A stretch of DNA of 21,846 bases, taken from Rickettsia typhi. Lineage in GTDB: Bacteria; Pseudomonadota; Alphaproteobacteria; Rickettsiales; UBA1997. A model generated the notes under the pieces. The model had not been told where the DNA came from. It saw nothing but the letters and a program-made list of their open reading frames with translations, and ran no database searches. A program made the translations under genes and the position numbers. The stretch covers positions 1 through 21,846 of the forward strand of contig CAMCFD010000017.1 in NCBI GenBank assembly GCA_945874115.1. The letters run 5' to 3'. Positions 14,278 to 20,399 of the stretch are shown one piece after another. Positions within the stretch are counted from its first letter, which is position 1. Every line of letters begins with the position of its first letter.

Positions 14278-15036
14278 CTAGAGAACTAAGCTAATCAGAT
14301 TATCCTTCGCAAGCTCTTTGGCAATCCTGCCTGCCGATATCAAAGAATTTTTTGGCTCGACATATTGCGCAAAAATTATGCGGCGATTATTTTTTTCAAC
14401 AAAACCCACAAACCAGCCAGAATTCATCGATCCGCCGGTTTTTCCATAAAGTTTCCAATCATCAAAAATATCTTCAAGTGCGATGATTTTTATCGTATTT
14501 TCTTGCGCTTTTTTCGAAACTGGCAATTTTTTCTCGCTTAATTTTTCGATAAATTCAACTTGTTCAATAGGGAAAATTTTCAGTGAATCTTCAAGCCACG
14601 CGCTTTGCAAAGCATCATTTTTCTCGGCGTCCATATTTCCATAATTAAATTTTAAGATATATTGACGAAATTTTTGTAAGCCCAATTTTTTGGTAATTTC
14701 TTGCGAATACCACACGACCGAATATTTCATCCAGCTTTCTGGCGTTTGTGGCCGTTCATAAAAAGCTTGAATTGGATATTTTTGCGGATTGAAAAATCTT
14801 TTGTCTAAACCTTCTTGAGGCATCTCAAATCGAGGACTTTGGGCATTTTCTAAAATTTCATCATCAAAACCCATAACAGCAATTGCGATTTTGAAGGTTG
14901 AATATGGCGAATGTTGCGCGTCGCATTTTCCGATTTGTTTGGTGATTTTTCCGGCCTCTTTGGCGATGAAACAATTTTCGCCCGCCGCTGCGCTAAACGA
15001 GAAGAGAATGGCAATTAGGAAGGTTATTTTTTTCAT
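14278..15036 (-). CDS. Class D (OXA-type) beta-lactamase-like secreted protein
   Basis: A 252-residue protein with an N-terminal signal peptide (MKKITFLIAILFSFSAAAG). All class D motifs are present: S46-TFK (SPYSTFKIA), with K49 as the lysine carbamylated in this class; S106-VV (KYSVVWYSQ); Y132-GN (FNYGNMD); W147 in AWLEDSLKI; and K199-TG (YGKTGGS). Such enzymes open the beta-lactam ring in the periplasm; related chromosomal proteins can have little or no lactamase activity, so substrate range is unknown. It sits alone between truB and a protease gene and is followed by an inverted repeat. Base composition looks like the neighbours, arguing against recent transfer. Confidence 0.88.
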   Translation of the reverse strand: MKKITFLIAILFSFSAAAGENCFIAKEAGKITKQIGKCDAQHSPYSTFKIAIAVMGFDDEILENAQSPRFEMPQEGLDKRFFNPQKYPIQAFYERPQTPESWMKYSVVWYSQEITKKLGLQKFRQYILKFNYGNMDAEKNDALQSAWLEDSLKIFPIEQVEFIEKLSEKKLPVSKKAQENTIKIIALEDIFDDWKLYGKTGGSMNSGWFVGFVEKNNRRIIFAQYVEPKNSLISAGRIAKELAKDNLISLVL

Positions 15037-15136
15037 AACATAATCATATTTTTCGGTTTACGACAACTTAAATTTTCCCACAATTTTGTCGGACAATCTT
15101 CTTGAAACCCTCGCCACTAAAGACTTGAAACTCGAA

Positions 15137-15751
15137 TTAAATCTCTAAAATCAACTTATCTTGGTAAAATTCATAACGCTTAAATTCGCGCAAAAATCTC
15201 ATTCCAAGAAGCGAGGTTCCTAGGTCGGCGCCATTAACAGAAGCCGATACATCATAAAATTTCACGCCCGCGATTTCAACTTTATCTAGGCGCGTCGAGG
15301 CGCCATAAACCTCGCCATTCGCGGTTTGATAGCGCTTATCAAACACCAAGTTTTTAATGTCAATTCCAATTCTTTGCGCGTCAGTCATGTTAAGGACAAT
15401 ATCGCTTGCGCCCGTGTCAATCATGAAGCGGACTTGTTCGTCGTTGATTTTTAAGTCGACATAAAAATGTCCGTCACGCGACAAATTAATGACGATGCGA
15501 TTTTCTTGATCAAGTCGCGCGCTTTCCGGGTTAATTTCGCCAACAATTCTACTTTTGAAATCCTGAAATTCGAAGCGATACGCATAAAGCGCGACGCCAA
15601 TAAAGGCAACGATTCCCCAGATAATCAAATATTTCAGGGCTTGCCCCAATTTCAATTCGCGATGAACGATCACCGAGCCAATCAAAAAAGTCAACAAAAC
15701 CAACGAATATATGAGATTTTGATGATCTGATTGCTCTAAATTAAAAATCAT
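15137..15751 (-). CDS. Membrane-anchored retropepsin-like aspartic protease (TIGR02281 type)
   Basis: A 204-residue protein. Two membrane helices (about 13-30 and 40-57) precede a periplasmic or cytosolic retropepsin-like domain. The catalytic motif is D112-TGAS in FMIDTGASDIVL, followed by a YQTANGEVYGAST flap-like segment and the SLLGMRFLREF motif near 185-195. This matches clan AA proteases of the TIGR02281 family common in Alphaproteobacteria; one domain per chain means it must dimerise to work. Physiological substrates are unknown to me. It starts six bases after the stop of the orphan gene upstream, so the two are probably cotranscribed. Confidence 0.85.
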   Translation of the reverse strand: MIFNLEQSDHQNLIYSLVLLTFLIGSVIVHRELKLGQALKYLIIWGIVAFIGVALYAYRFEFQDFKSRIVGEINPESARLDQENRIVINLSRDGHFYVDLKINDEQVRFMIDTGASDIVLNMTDAQRIGIDIKNLVFDKRYQTANGEVYGASTRLDKVEIAGVKFYDVSASVNGADLGTSLLGMRFLREFKRYEFYQDKLILEI

Positions 15752-15757
15752 TTTTGC

Positions 15758-16348
15758 TTAATTTGTTCGTTCATGATTATTTGGCCCGGCGCCTTCGACA
15801 GGCTCCCAACCCTCGCTAATAGGGCTTGGACTTGGAGATCTTCTTGCCGCCTCTCTTGTTTCCTGACGCACCAAAAGATGCGCGAGCTCAGCCTCAACTT
15901 CGGCCGCCCTAGGCAAAAACTCGAAACCCTCAACGGCCGCACTCGCGCCTTCAAATCTTTGCGGCCGGCTAAATTGGACGCGCGCAGCTTCTTTTGCAGC
16001 GACTTCTCTTGCCTCTTCTTCTATTTCTTTAGCAGCCTCGGCCGCTTTATATATAGACCATTCAAGAGATTTTAAATCGGCCTCCGACATTTGGACAGAA
16101 TCAGCTCGCGCAACAGTTTTATGCATCGAGTCAATTAAATAGGCCTCTTGAACGCCTTTTTTAACATACGAAACTTCAAGAACGCCCTCATTATCTAAAA
16201 GAAAAACCTCGCTTGTTGATGGCGCAGCCGGCGATAAATAAAGGTCGAGCTTATATAACCCACTTATTTTTTTAGTGTTTTCGCGATATTTTTCTACGCT
16301 TTTAAAAATTTCTTTGGCTCGAGCATTTTCAGCAGAACTTTTTGACAT
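15758..16348 (-). CDS. Orphan Ala/Glu-rich protein, function unknown
   Basis: I do not recognise this 196-residue protein. Residues 1-75 are lysine-rich and may be globular (LYKLDLYLSPA, VFLLDNEGVLEVSYVKKG). Residues 85-125 are a strongly charged Ala/Glu/Lys stretch (AAEAAKEIEEEAREVAAKEAA) that should form a helix or coiled coil. The C-terminal 60 residues are rich in Ala, Glu, Pro and Ser (SPSPSPISEGWEPVEG) and probably disordered. No signal peptide or membrane segment is seen. The 3' half is visibly richer in G and C than the neighbours. It precedes the protease by six bases, so a functional link such as substrate or regulator is conceivable but unproven. Confidence 0.65.
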   Translation of the reverse strand: MSKSSAENARAKEIFKSVEKYRENTKKISGLYKLDLYLSPAAPSTSEVFLLDNEGVLEVSYVKKGVQEAYLIDSMHKTVARADSVQMSEADLKSLEWSIYKAAEAAKEIEEEAREVAAKEAARVQFSRPQRFEGASAAVEGFEFLPRAAEVEAELAHLLVRQETREAARRSPSPSPISEGWEPVEGAGPNNHERTN

Positions 16349-16418
16349 TTTCTAAAAAATTAGACGACCCTCTTTTAACTTCAAGCTAAGAATAAATTGG
16401 GCGCGCCAGCAAAAATTA

Positions 16419-17513
16419 TTATAAATTTCCATCAATTTCTTGCAAAATCGCGAGCGCTTTTTCGTTTTCTTGCGACGTTCCAATCGTCATTCTCAAGCAA
16501 TTCGACAAATTATACGCTTTCATTTCTCGCAAAATAAAACCGTTTTTTGTAAAAACAGAATTCGCTTTCGCGCAATTTTCTTCGCTGCCAAAATCGAACA
16601 AAATAAAATTCGCAATTGACGGATGAGCCTTGATTTTATTGAACTTTTTGGCTTGTTTAAAAAATTTCGACAACCATTTTTTATTATGTCTTAGCGATTT
16701 TTTGAAAAAACTTTCATCCTCTAAAGCCGCGACAGCCGCCGCTTGAGCTGGTCCGCCAACATTAAACGGCCCACGAACTTTGTTTAGCGCGTCAGCAATT
16801 TCTTGCGATGAATAACTAAACCCAATACGCAGCGACGCAAGCCCATAAACCTTCGAGAAAGTTCTCGTCATCACAACATTTTTATTTTCGTTAACCAATT
16901 TTATCGCATTTGGATAATCTTTCACACCTTGTGCGAACTCGTCATAAGCGTGATCAAGCACAATCAAAACCGATTTTGGCGCGCCATTTATCAGCTTCGC
17001 AATTTCGCCAGAATTTAAATATGAACCCGTAGGATTATTGGGGTTAGCGATAAAAATCATTTTAGTTTTTGGCGTAATCGCCGCTAAAATTGCGTCAACA
17101 TCGGCTTTCAAATTTTTCTCTGCAACCGCGACAGCTTTGGCGCCAACACGCTTTGCCGAAATTGGATACATTAAAAATCCGTGTGCGCTATAAATTATTT
17201 CGTCATCAAGCCCCGCAAAAGCCGAGGTTAACAGCGCCAGAATTTCGTCCGAACCCGCGCCACAAACAAGTTTTTCAATATCAACTTCATATTTTTTCGC
17301 CAAAGCTTCGCGAAGTAAATTGCAAGATCCGTCAGCATAGCGAAAAATTTCGCTCGAATGATTTTTATACGCCGCAAGTGCCTTTTTGCTTGACTTTAGC
17401 GCATTTTCATTTGACGACAATTTAACAATTTTTTGTGCGCCTTCACCTTCAATTTTTGTCTTTCCCGGTTTATAAATTTCAATTTCGGCCAAATATTCGT
17501 GCGCTTTTAACAT
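16419..17513 (-). CDS. hisC: Histidinol-phosphate aminotransferase
   Basis: A PLP-dependent class I/II aminotransferase of 364 residues. KLSSNENALKSSKKA (31-45) is the substrate-binding N-terminal motif, NPNNPTG is at 157-163, DHAYDEF at 187-193, and TFSKVYGLASLRIGF (218-232) gives K221 as the PLP lysine and R229 as phosphate ligand. It converts imidazole-acetol phosphate to histidinol phosphate in histidine synthesis, and in some bacteria also acts on aromatic 2-oxo acids. hisH lies 57 bases upstream, which favours the histidine role. The other his genes are not in this window. Confidence 0.92.
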   Translation of the reverse strand: MLKAHEYLAEIEIYKPGKTKIEGEGAQKIVKLSSNENALKSSKKALAAYKNHSSEIFRYADGSCNLLREALAKKYEVDIEKLVCGAGSDEILALLTSAFAGLDDEIIYSAHGFLMYPISAKRVGAKAVAVAEKNLKADVDAILAAITPKTKMIFIANPNNPTGSYLNSGEIAKLINGAPKSVLIVLDHAYDEFAQGVKDYPNAIKLVNENKNVVMTRTFSKVYGLASLRIGFSYSSQEIADALNKVRGPFNVGGPAQAAAVAALEDESFFKKSLRHNKKWLSKFFKQAKKFNKIKAHPSIANFILFDFGSEENCAKANSVFTKNGFILREMKAYNLSNCLRMTIGTSQENEKALAILQEIDGNL

Positions 17514-17570
17514 AATTAATTATTTGTTTATAAGATTTGAACCACCGCAAAACCCGCTCACAGAGCCAGC

Positions 17571-18206
17571 TTAATATCTCCAATCCAAGAAATTTTTGAG
17601 GATTTTTAAACCAACTTCGCCCGATTTTTCTGGATGAAATTGAATCCCAACAATATTTCTCTTCGCCAAAATCGCACTCATTTTAAAGCCATAATCGGTT
17701 TGCGCCACAATGTTTCCGCTGTTTTGACACAAAAAATGATAGCTGTTAGCAAAATAAACGTGGTCGCCATTTTGAATTCCTTTCAAAAGCTGATGTTTGC
17801 TGTGCGCTTCGTTAATAATCAACTCGTTCCAGCCCATATGCGGAACTTTCAAATCGTCTTTTGCTTCAATTTTAACAACCTTGCCGTCAATAAATCCAAG
17901 GCCTTTATGCTCGCCATTTTCATAGCCCATCGACGCCAAAACTTGCATGCCGACACAAATCCCCAGAAACGGCTTTTGCTCTACAACCGCCTGATAGCGC
18001 ATCTCTTCCGCGAAACCTTCCTGAACTTTTAATCCCGCCATACAATCGCCAAACGCGCCGACTCCGGGCAAAATTATGTGCGTTGCCTTTTTCAAATCTT
18101 CCTTGCGCGCAGAAATCACAATTTCATGGCCCGTTTTAAGCGATTCAAGCGCGTTTACGACCGATTGTAAATTTCCAGAACCATAATCAATTATAACAAT
18201 TTTCAT
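17571..18206 (-). CDS. hisH: Imidazole glycerol phosphate synthase, glutaminase subunit HisH
   Basis: A class I glutamine amidotransferase of 211 residues. It has the HisH N-terminus KIVIIDYGSGNLQSV, the LPGVGAFGDCM oxyanion segment (46-56), the nucleophile C84 in FLGICVGMQVL, and H191 and E193 in IQFHPEKSG, completing the catalytic triad. It supplies ammonia to HisF for imidazole glycerol phosphate synthesis, linking histidine and purine pathways. hisF and hisA, its usual neighbours, are absent here. An AGG Shine-Dalgarno-like sequence overlaps the end of the DUF2628 gene, whose stop lies three bases before this ATG. Confidence 0.95.
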   Translation of the reverse strand: MKIVIIDYGSGNLQSVVNALESLKTGHEIVISARKEDLKKATHIILPGVGAFGDCMAGLKVQEGFAEEMRYQAVVEQKPFLGICVGMQVLASMGYENGEHKGLGFIDGKVVKIEAKDDLKVPHMGWNELIINEAHSKHQLLKGIQNGDHVYFANSYHFLCQNSGNIVAQTDYGFKMSAILAKRNIVGIQFHPEKSGEVGLKILKNFLDWRY

Positions 18207-18209
18207 AAA

Positions 18210-18677
18210 TTACCTCACCCCTCTTGGCTTAACCGATTTCAAATAGAAATCCGGATCAATTATTTCTTCACTAAATTCGTCAAAACTTAAAGTCGGAGAA
18301 TTATAATGCAAGCTTTTCATCGCCTTCAAACGCGCCTCTTCTTCGTTTTGCGCCAAAACATAACTCGTCTCTTTATAGCCTTTTTTTCGCAAATATTTTC
18401 CATACCAATAATTAGCATTCATCGCAACCAAAAGAACCAAAGCAATCTCTAGAAGCGCGAAATCAAAGCCCGAAATCACATTATAATTCATCATTTTTAT
18501 CAAGAGAATTTCGGCCAAAACTAAAATGAGCGAACTTTGCCACATTTTATGACACAAAAACCACGGCAAGCTGAAGAAAAAAGCCAAGGCCGAAAATTTT
18601 TCTGCAACCAATGCAATGTCTTCAATCTTGTGACTTTTGTCTCTTTTAATCAATGCGCTGTAGAGTTTCAATGACAT
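18210..18677 (-). CDS. DUF2628 family membrane protein
   Basis: A 155-residue protein with about three hydrophobic segments (30-42, 46-63, 73-90). EKFSALAFFFSLPWFLCHKMW (26-46) resembles the DUF2628 core, in which a Phe-Ser-x-x-Ala-Phe-x-Phe segment is followed by a His/Arg-x-x-Trp. In many Alphaproteobacteria a DUF2628 gene lies next to hisH, so the position fits. The C-terminus is soluble and charged (NEEEARLKAMKSL). Its function is not known to me. It is the first gene of the unit with hisH and hisC, with a good promoter just in front. Confidence 0.72.
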   Translation of the reverse strand: MSLKLYSALIKRDKSHKIEDIALVAEKFSALAFFFSLPWFLCHKMWQSSLILVLAEILLIKMMNYNVISGFDFALLEIALVLLVAMNANYWYGKYLRKKGYKETSYVLAQNEEEARLKAMKSLHYNSPTLSFDEFSEEIIDPDFYLKSVKPRGVR

Positions 18678-18703
18678 AAATTCAAAATTATTATTATGCC
18701 TTA

Positions 18704-18732
18704 ATTTTAAATGCTGAGTTTTGATTTGTCAA
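18704..18732 (-). promoter_or_regulatory. Near-consensus promoter of the DUF2628-hisH-hisC unit
   Basis: On the minus strand a perfect -35 TTGACA (18727-18732) lies exactly 17 bases from TAAAAT (18704-18709). The predicted start is about 20 bases before the ATG at 18677. The rest of the 196-base gap to rplT holds only the rplT terminator and a small AGCTA/TAGCT palindrome. Confidence 0.78.
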
Positions 18733-18830
18733 AGGAAATCGCCGCCTCAACTTGAAAGCTAGTCGTCGTTAGCTAAATTTTGATTTGAGGATTTTAAATA
18801 GAAATTTTTAACGGGGGATTTTTAAATCAG

Positions 18831-18859
18831 AAAAAACAAGGGCGACAAAAAGCCGCCCC
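18831..18859 (-). terminator. Intrinsic terminator of rpmI-rplT
   Basis: On the minus strand GGGCGGC and GTCGCCC (18840-18858) pair over seven positions, one of them G-U, around a five-base loop. They are followed by TTG and six T residues (18831-18836). It starts about 15 bases after the rplT stop. Confidence 0.85.
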
Positions 18860-18873
18860 GAAGAATTTTAAAA

Positions 18874-19233
18874 CTATTTCGCTAAAGCTTTTTTAGCTTT
18901 TTCTACAACTTGGTTAAAAGTTTCGCGTTCTTTAACCGCCAAATCAGCTAAAACCTTGCGATCAAGGTCAATTTTCGCCAATTTCAAGCCGTTAATGAAA
19001 GTTGAATAAATCATACCTTGTTCACGAACAGCAGCGTTGATACGTTGAATCCAAAGCGCGCGGAAATCTCTTTTACGAACTTTTCTATCGCGATAAGAAT
19101 ATTGCATTGCTTTTTCAACTTTCTCAATTGCAATACGGAAACAGTTTTTAGCGCGGCCACGATAGCCTTTTGCCATTTTAAGAACTTTCTTATGTCTGGC
19201 TCTTTTGGTAACACCTCTTTTAATATGAGTCAT
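18874..19233 (-). CDS. rplT: 50S ribosomal protein L20
   Basis: A 119-residue L20 of normal length. It has the basic N-terminal extension RGVTKRARHKKVLKMAKGYRGR, the central YRDRKVRKRDFRALWIQRIN and the C-terminal INGLKLAKIDLDRKVLADLA. L20 binds 23S rRNA early in 50S assembly; in several bacteria it also represses its own operon by binding a structured mRNA site. A hairpin (19264-19294) lies in the gap after rpmI. A strong terminator follows. Confidence 0.97.
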   Translation of the reverse strand: MTHIKRGVTKRARHKKVLKMAKGYRGRAKNCFRIAIEKVEKAMQYSYRDRKVRKRDFRALWIQRINAAVREQGMIYSTFINGLKLAKIDLDRKVLADLAVKERETFNQVVEKAKKALAK

Positions 19234-19263
19234 ATTTTTTTAATTTGAATTTTATTTACGTAT

Positions 19264-19294
19264 GTCTTATTCTCGCGCTAAGGCACGAAAAGAC
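19264..19294 (-). promoter_or_regulatory. Hairpin in the rpmI-rplT gap, possible L20 operator
   Basis: On the minus strand TCGTGC and GCGCGA (19273-19288) form a six-pair stem, one pair G-U, with a CTTA tetraloop. GTCTT and AAGAC (19264-19294) extend it after a small internal loop. It is not followed by a T-tract. L20 is known to regulate translation of its operon via mRNA structure, so this could be such a site; by analogy only. Confidence 0.35.
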
Positions 19295-19307
19295 TGGATA
19301 ATTTTGA

Positions 19308-19514
19308 TTATTTAAGACCGTATGGTAGCTTAAATTTCATCACGCTGTCGGTGAATCCATCAGCCATAACGCCTGATTTACGCTTGTTTCTGATGCGTTT
19401 TTGACTTTTTTTACCAAGATTGTGGCGTTTGCCCGCTTGTTTGTAAAGGATCTTACCAGTGCCAGTGACTTTAAATCGCTTTTTAGCACCGCTGTTTGTT
19501 TTCATTTTCGGCAT
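19308..19514 (-). CDS. rpmI: 50S ribosomal protein L35
   Basis: A 68-residue basic protein with the L35 pattern MPKMKTNSGAKKRFKVTGTG, then AGKRHNLGKKSQKRIRNKR, ending KLPYGLK. It belongs to the large subunit and is cotranscribed with rplT, which starts 74 bases later. infC, the usual first gene of this operon, is not upstream; the preceding 370 bases hold only palindromes. Confidence 0.95.
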   Translation of the reverse strand: MPKMKTNSGAKKRFKVTGTGKILYKQAGKRHNLGKKSQKRIRNKRKSGVMADGFTDSVMKFKLPYGLK

Positions 19515-19768
19515 ACTTTTATGTGTTAAATGTTAATATTTACGAAACCGCCAAAGCCGTTTCATTAGCAAGCGTAAGGGTGAAGCCTTTACCCCTAAAC
19601 TTAATTTTCTCGAATAAATTCGAGATTCTGCGCCCTTTTTATAAAGCTAGTTCTTGTGGTTTTAGAACAATGGATGAACTAAAAGCCACAAGAACAAGCC
19701 TTACAATATTTCTCAATCTTATCAAAAAGCCCAACAAACAAGCCAATTACCCAAGAAGCTTAAATTTT
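19515..19768. other. Palindrome-rich leader region upstream of rpmI
   Basis: No gene is convincing here. TCTCGAAT-AA-ATTCGAGA (19608-19625) is a perfect eight-pair palindrome. GTTCTTGTGGTTTTAG (19650-19665) pairs with CTAAAAGCCACAAGAAC (19679-19695) with a single bulged base around 13 bases. Neither is followed by a T-tract. They may form the rpmI mRNA leader or be repeat elements. No clear promoter was found. Confidence 0.5.
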
Positions 19769-19878
19769 GGGAAGTTTGTTCGAGTTTGATGTCATTTTGT
19801 GCGACGAGAAGCGCAATGTATTAAAAATACATGGGCATCTCAAGCGTGCAAAATAGCGTCAAAATCGGACAAAATCCC
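19769..19878 (+). repeat. Palindromic element, copy A (tandem pair)
   Basis: A 110-base element between GGG (19769-19771) and CCC (19876-19878). Arms 19775-19803 and 19845-19873 pair over 29 positions with two mismatches; five pairs are G-T as read on the plus strand. A central seven-pair hairpin ATGTATT-AAA-AATACAT lies at 19816-19832. The strand is given as + because the wobbles pair only in plus-strand RNA. Confidence 0.8.
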
Positions 19879-19896
19879 TAATCTAACTTAAAATTT

Positions 19897-20007
19897 GGGA
19901 AGTTTGTTCGAGTTTGATGATATTTAATAGAACGAGAAGCGCAGTGTATTTAAAATACACGAGCATCACAGATCTGTTAAATAGCGTCAAAATCGGACAA
20001 AATCCCC
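19897..20007 (+). repeat. Palindromic element, copy B (tandem pair, next to the tRNA)
   Basis: The second copy repeats the outer sequences of copy A (GGGAAGTTTGTTCGAGTTTG at 19897-19916 and GCGTCAAAATCGGACAAAAT at 19984-20003) in the same orientation after an 18-base gap. Arms 19903-19931 and 19973-20001 pair over 29 positions with two mismatches and three G-T pairs. The inner part of the arms differs from copy A in sequence yet still pairs. The central hairpin is GTGTATT-TAA-AATACAC (19944-19960). The element ends six bases from the encoded CCA of the tRNA. Confidence 0.8.
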
Positions 20008-20013
20008 AAATTT

Positions 20014-20089
20014 TGGTGGGATCGGTGGGGATCGAACCCACGACCAAGACGTTATGAGCATCCTGCTCTAACCGCTGAGCTACAATCCC
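20014..20089 (-). tRNA. tRNA with anticodon CAT (elongator Met or Ile2)
   Basis: A 76-base cloverleaf including encoded CCA (20014-20016). The acceptor stem is GGGATTG/CGATCCC, the D arm GCTC-AGCGGTTA-GAGC, the anticodon arm GGATG-CTCATAA-CGTCT with anticodon CAT, and the T arm GTGGG-TTCGATC-CCCAC. Its 5' end lacks the C1-A72 mismatch of an initiator tRNA. Elongator Met and lysidine-modified Ile2 both carry CAT in the gene. The CTTGGTC variable region resembles Ile2 more than Met, but I cannot settle it. A terminator lies just upstream and a palindromic element just downstream. Confidence 0.93.
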
Positions 20090-20096
20090 AGATAAC

Positions 20097-20123
20097 AAAA
20101 AAAAGCCCGAAATAATTCAGGGC
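20097..20123 (-). terminator. Intrinsic terminator just upstream of the tRNA
   Basis: On the minus strand GCCC and GGGC (20105-20123) pair, with a weaker GAA/TTT extension inside, followed by eight T residues (20097-20104). It lies seven bases before the tRNA 5' end and about 280 bases after grpE, whose transcript it may end. A minus-strand TATAAT (20128-20133) directly precedes it. Confidence 0.75.
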
Positions 20124-20217
20124 AAATTATAATACGGCCGACCAAAGTTCGATTTTAACAACAAAAAACTTATTTTGCAAGGGAAATTCGATATTGGCGT
20201 TGATTATATATTTTTTG

Positions 20218-20290
20218 TAGGGTAGCGATTTATCGCGTCCGCCACTTACAAAATCTCGTTTGTTAGCAGAAGCGATAAATCGCGACCCTA
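20218..20290. repeat. REP-like inverted repeat downstream of grpE
   Basis: TAGGGTAGCGATTTATCGC (20218-20236) pairs with GCGATAAATCGCGACCCTA (20272-20290) at 18 of 19 positions around a 35-base loop. Each arm also holds a short palindrome of its own (GCGAT-TT-ATCGC and GCGAT-AA-ATCGC). No T-tract follows on either strand. The 276 bases between the terminator and grpE otherwise show only a weak AAAGCG/CGCTTT pair and no gene. Confidence 0.7.
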
Positions 20291-20399
20291 TAAAAGCTTA
20301 TGTTTGTTGGTTAAGTAAAGCGCGATAAAACCGGATCGCCGCACCCCGCTTTGCCAAGTCTCGCTAAACATAGTGGAAAATGGCATGAGACTGCCAATC

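Noticed and set aside
14278..15036. Recently acquired mobile resistance gene
   Set aside because: No transposase, integron site or composition shift is visible around it; the single downstream inverted repeat is not enough.
19496..19789. 97-residue plus-strand ORF between rpmI and the palindromic repeats
   Set aside because: It overlaps rpmI antisense and runs through palindromes; composition shows no protein-like pattern or recognisable motif.
19769..20007. CRISPR array
   Set aside because: Only two long copies, each palindromic over its whole length and with inner arms that differ; no short repeat with unique spacers and no cas genes.
19883..20098. 71-residue minus-strand ORF covering the tRNA
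   Set aside because: Its first part is a translated tRNA sequence and the rest is palindromic element B, so it is not a gene.
20318..20399. AAAGCG/CGCTTT inverted repeat as a grpE terminator
   Set aside because: The stem is six pairs with a large loop and there is no T-tract; a far better terminator lies at 20097-20123.
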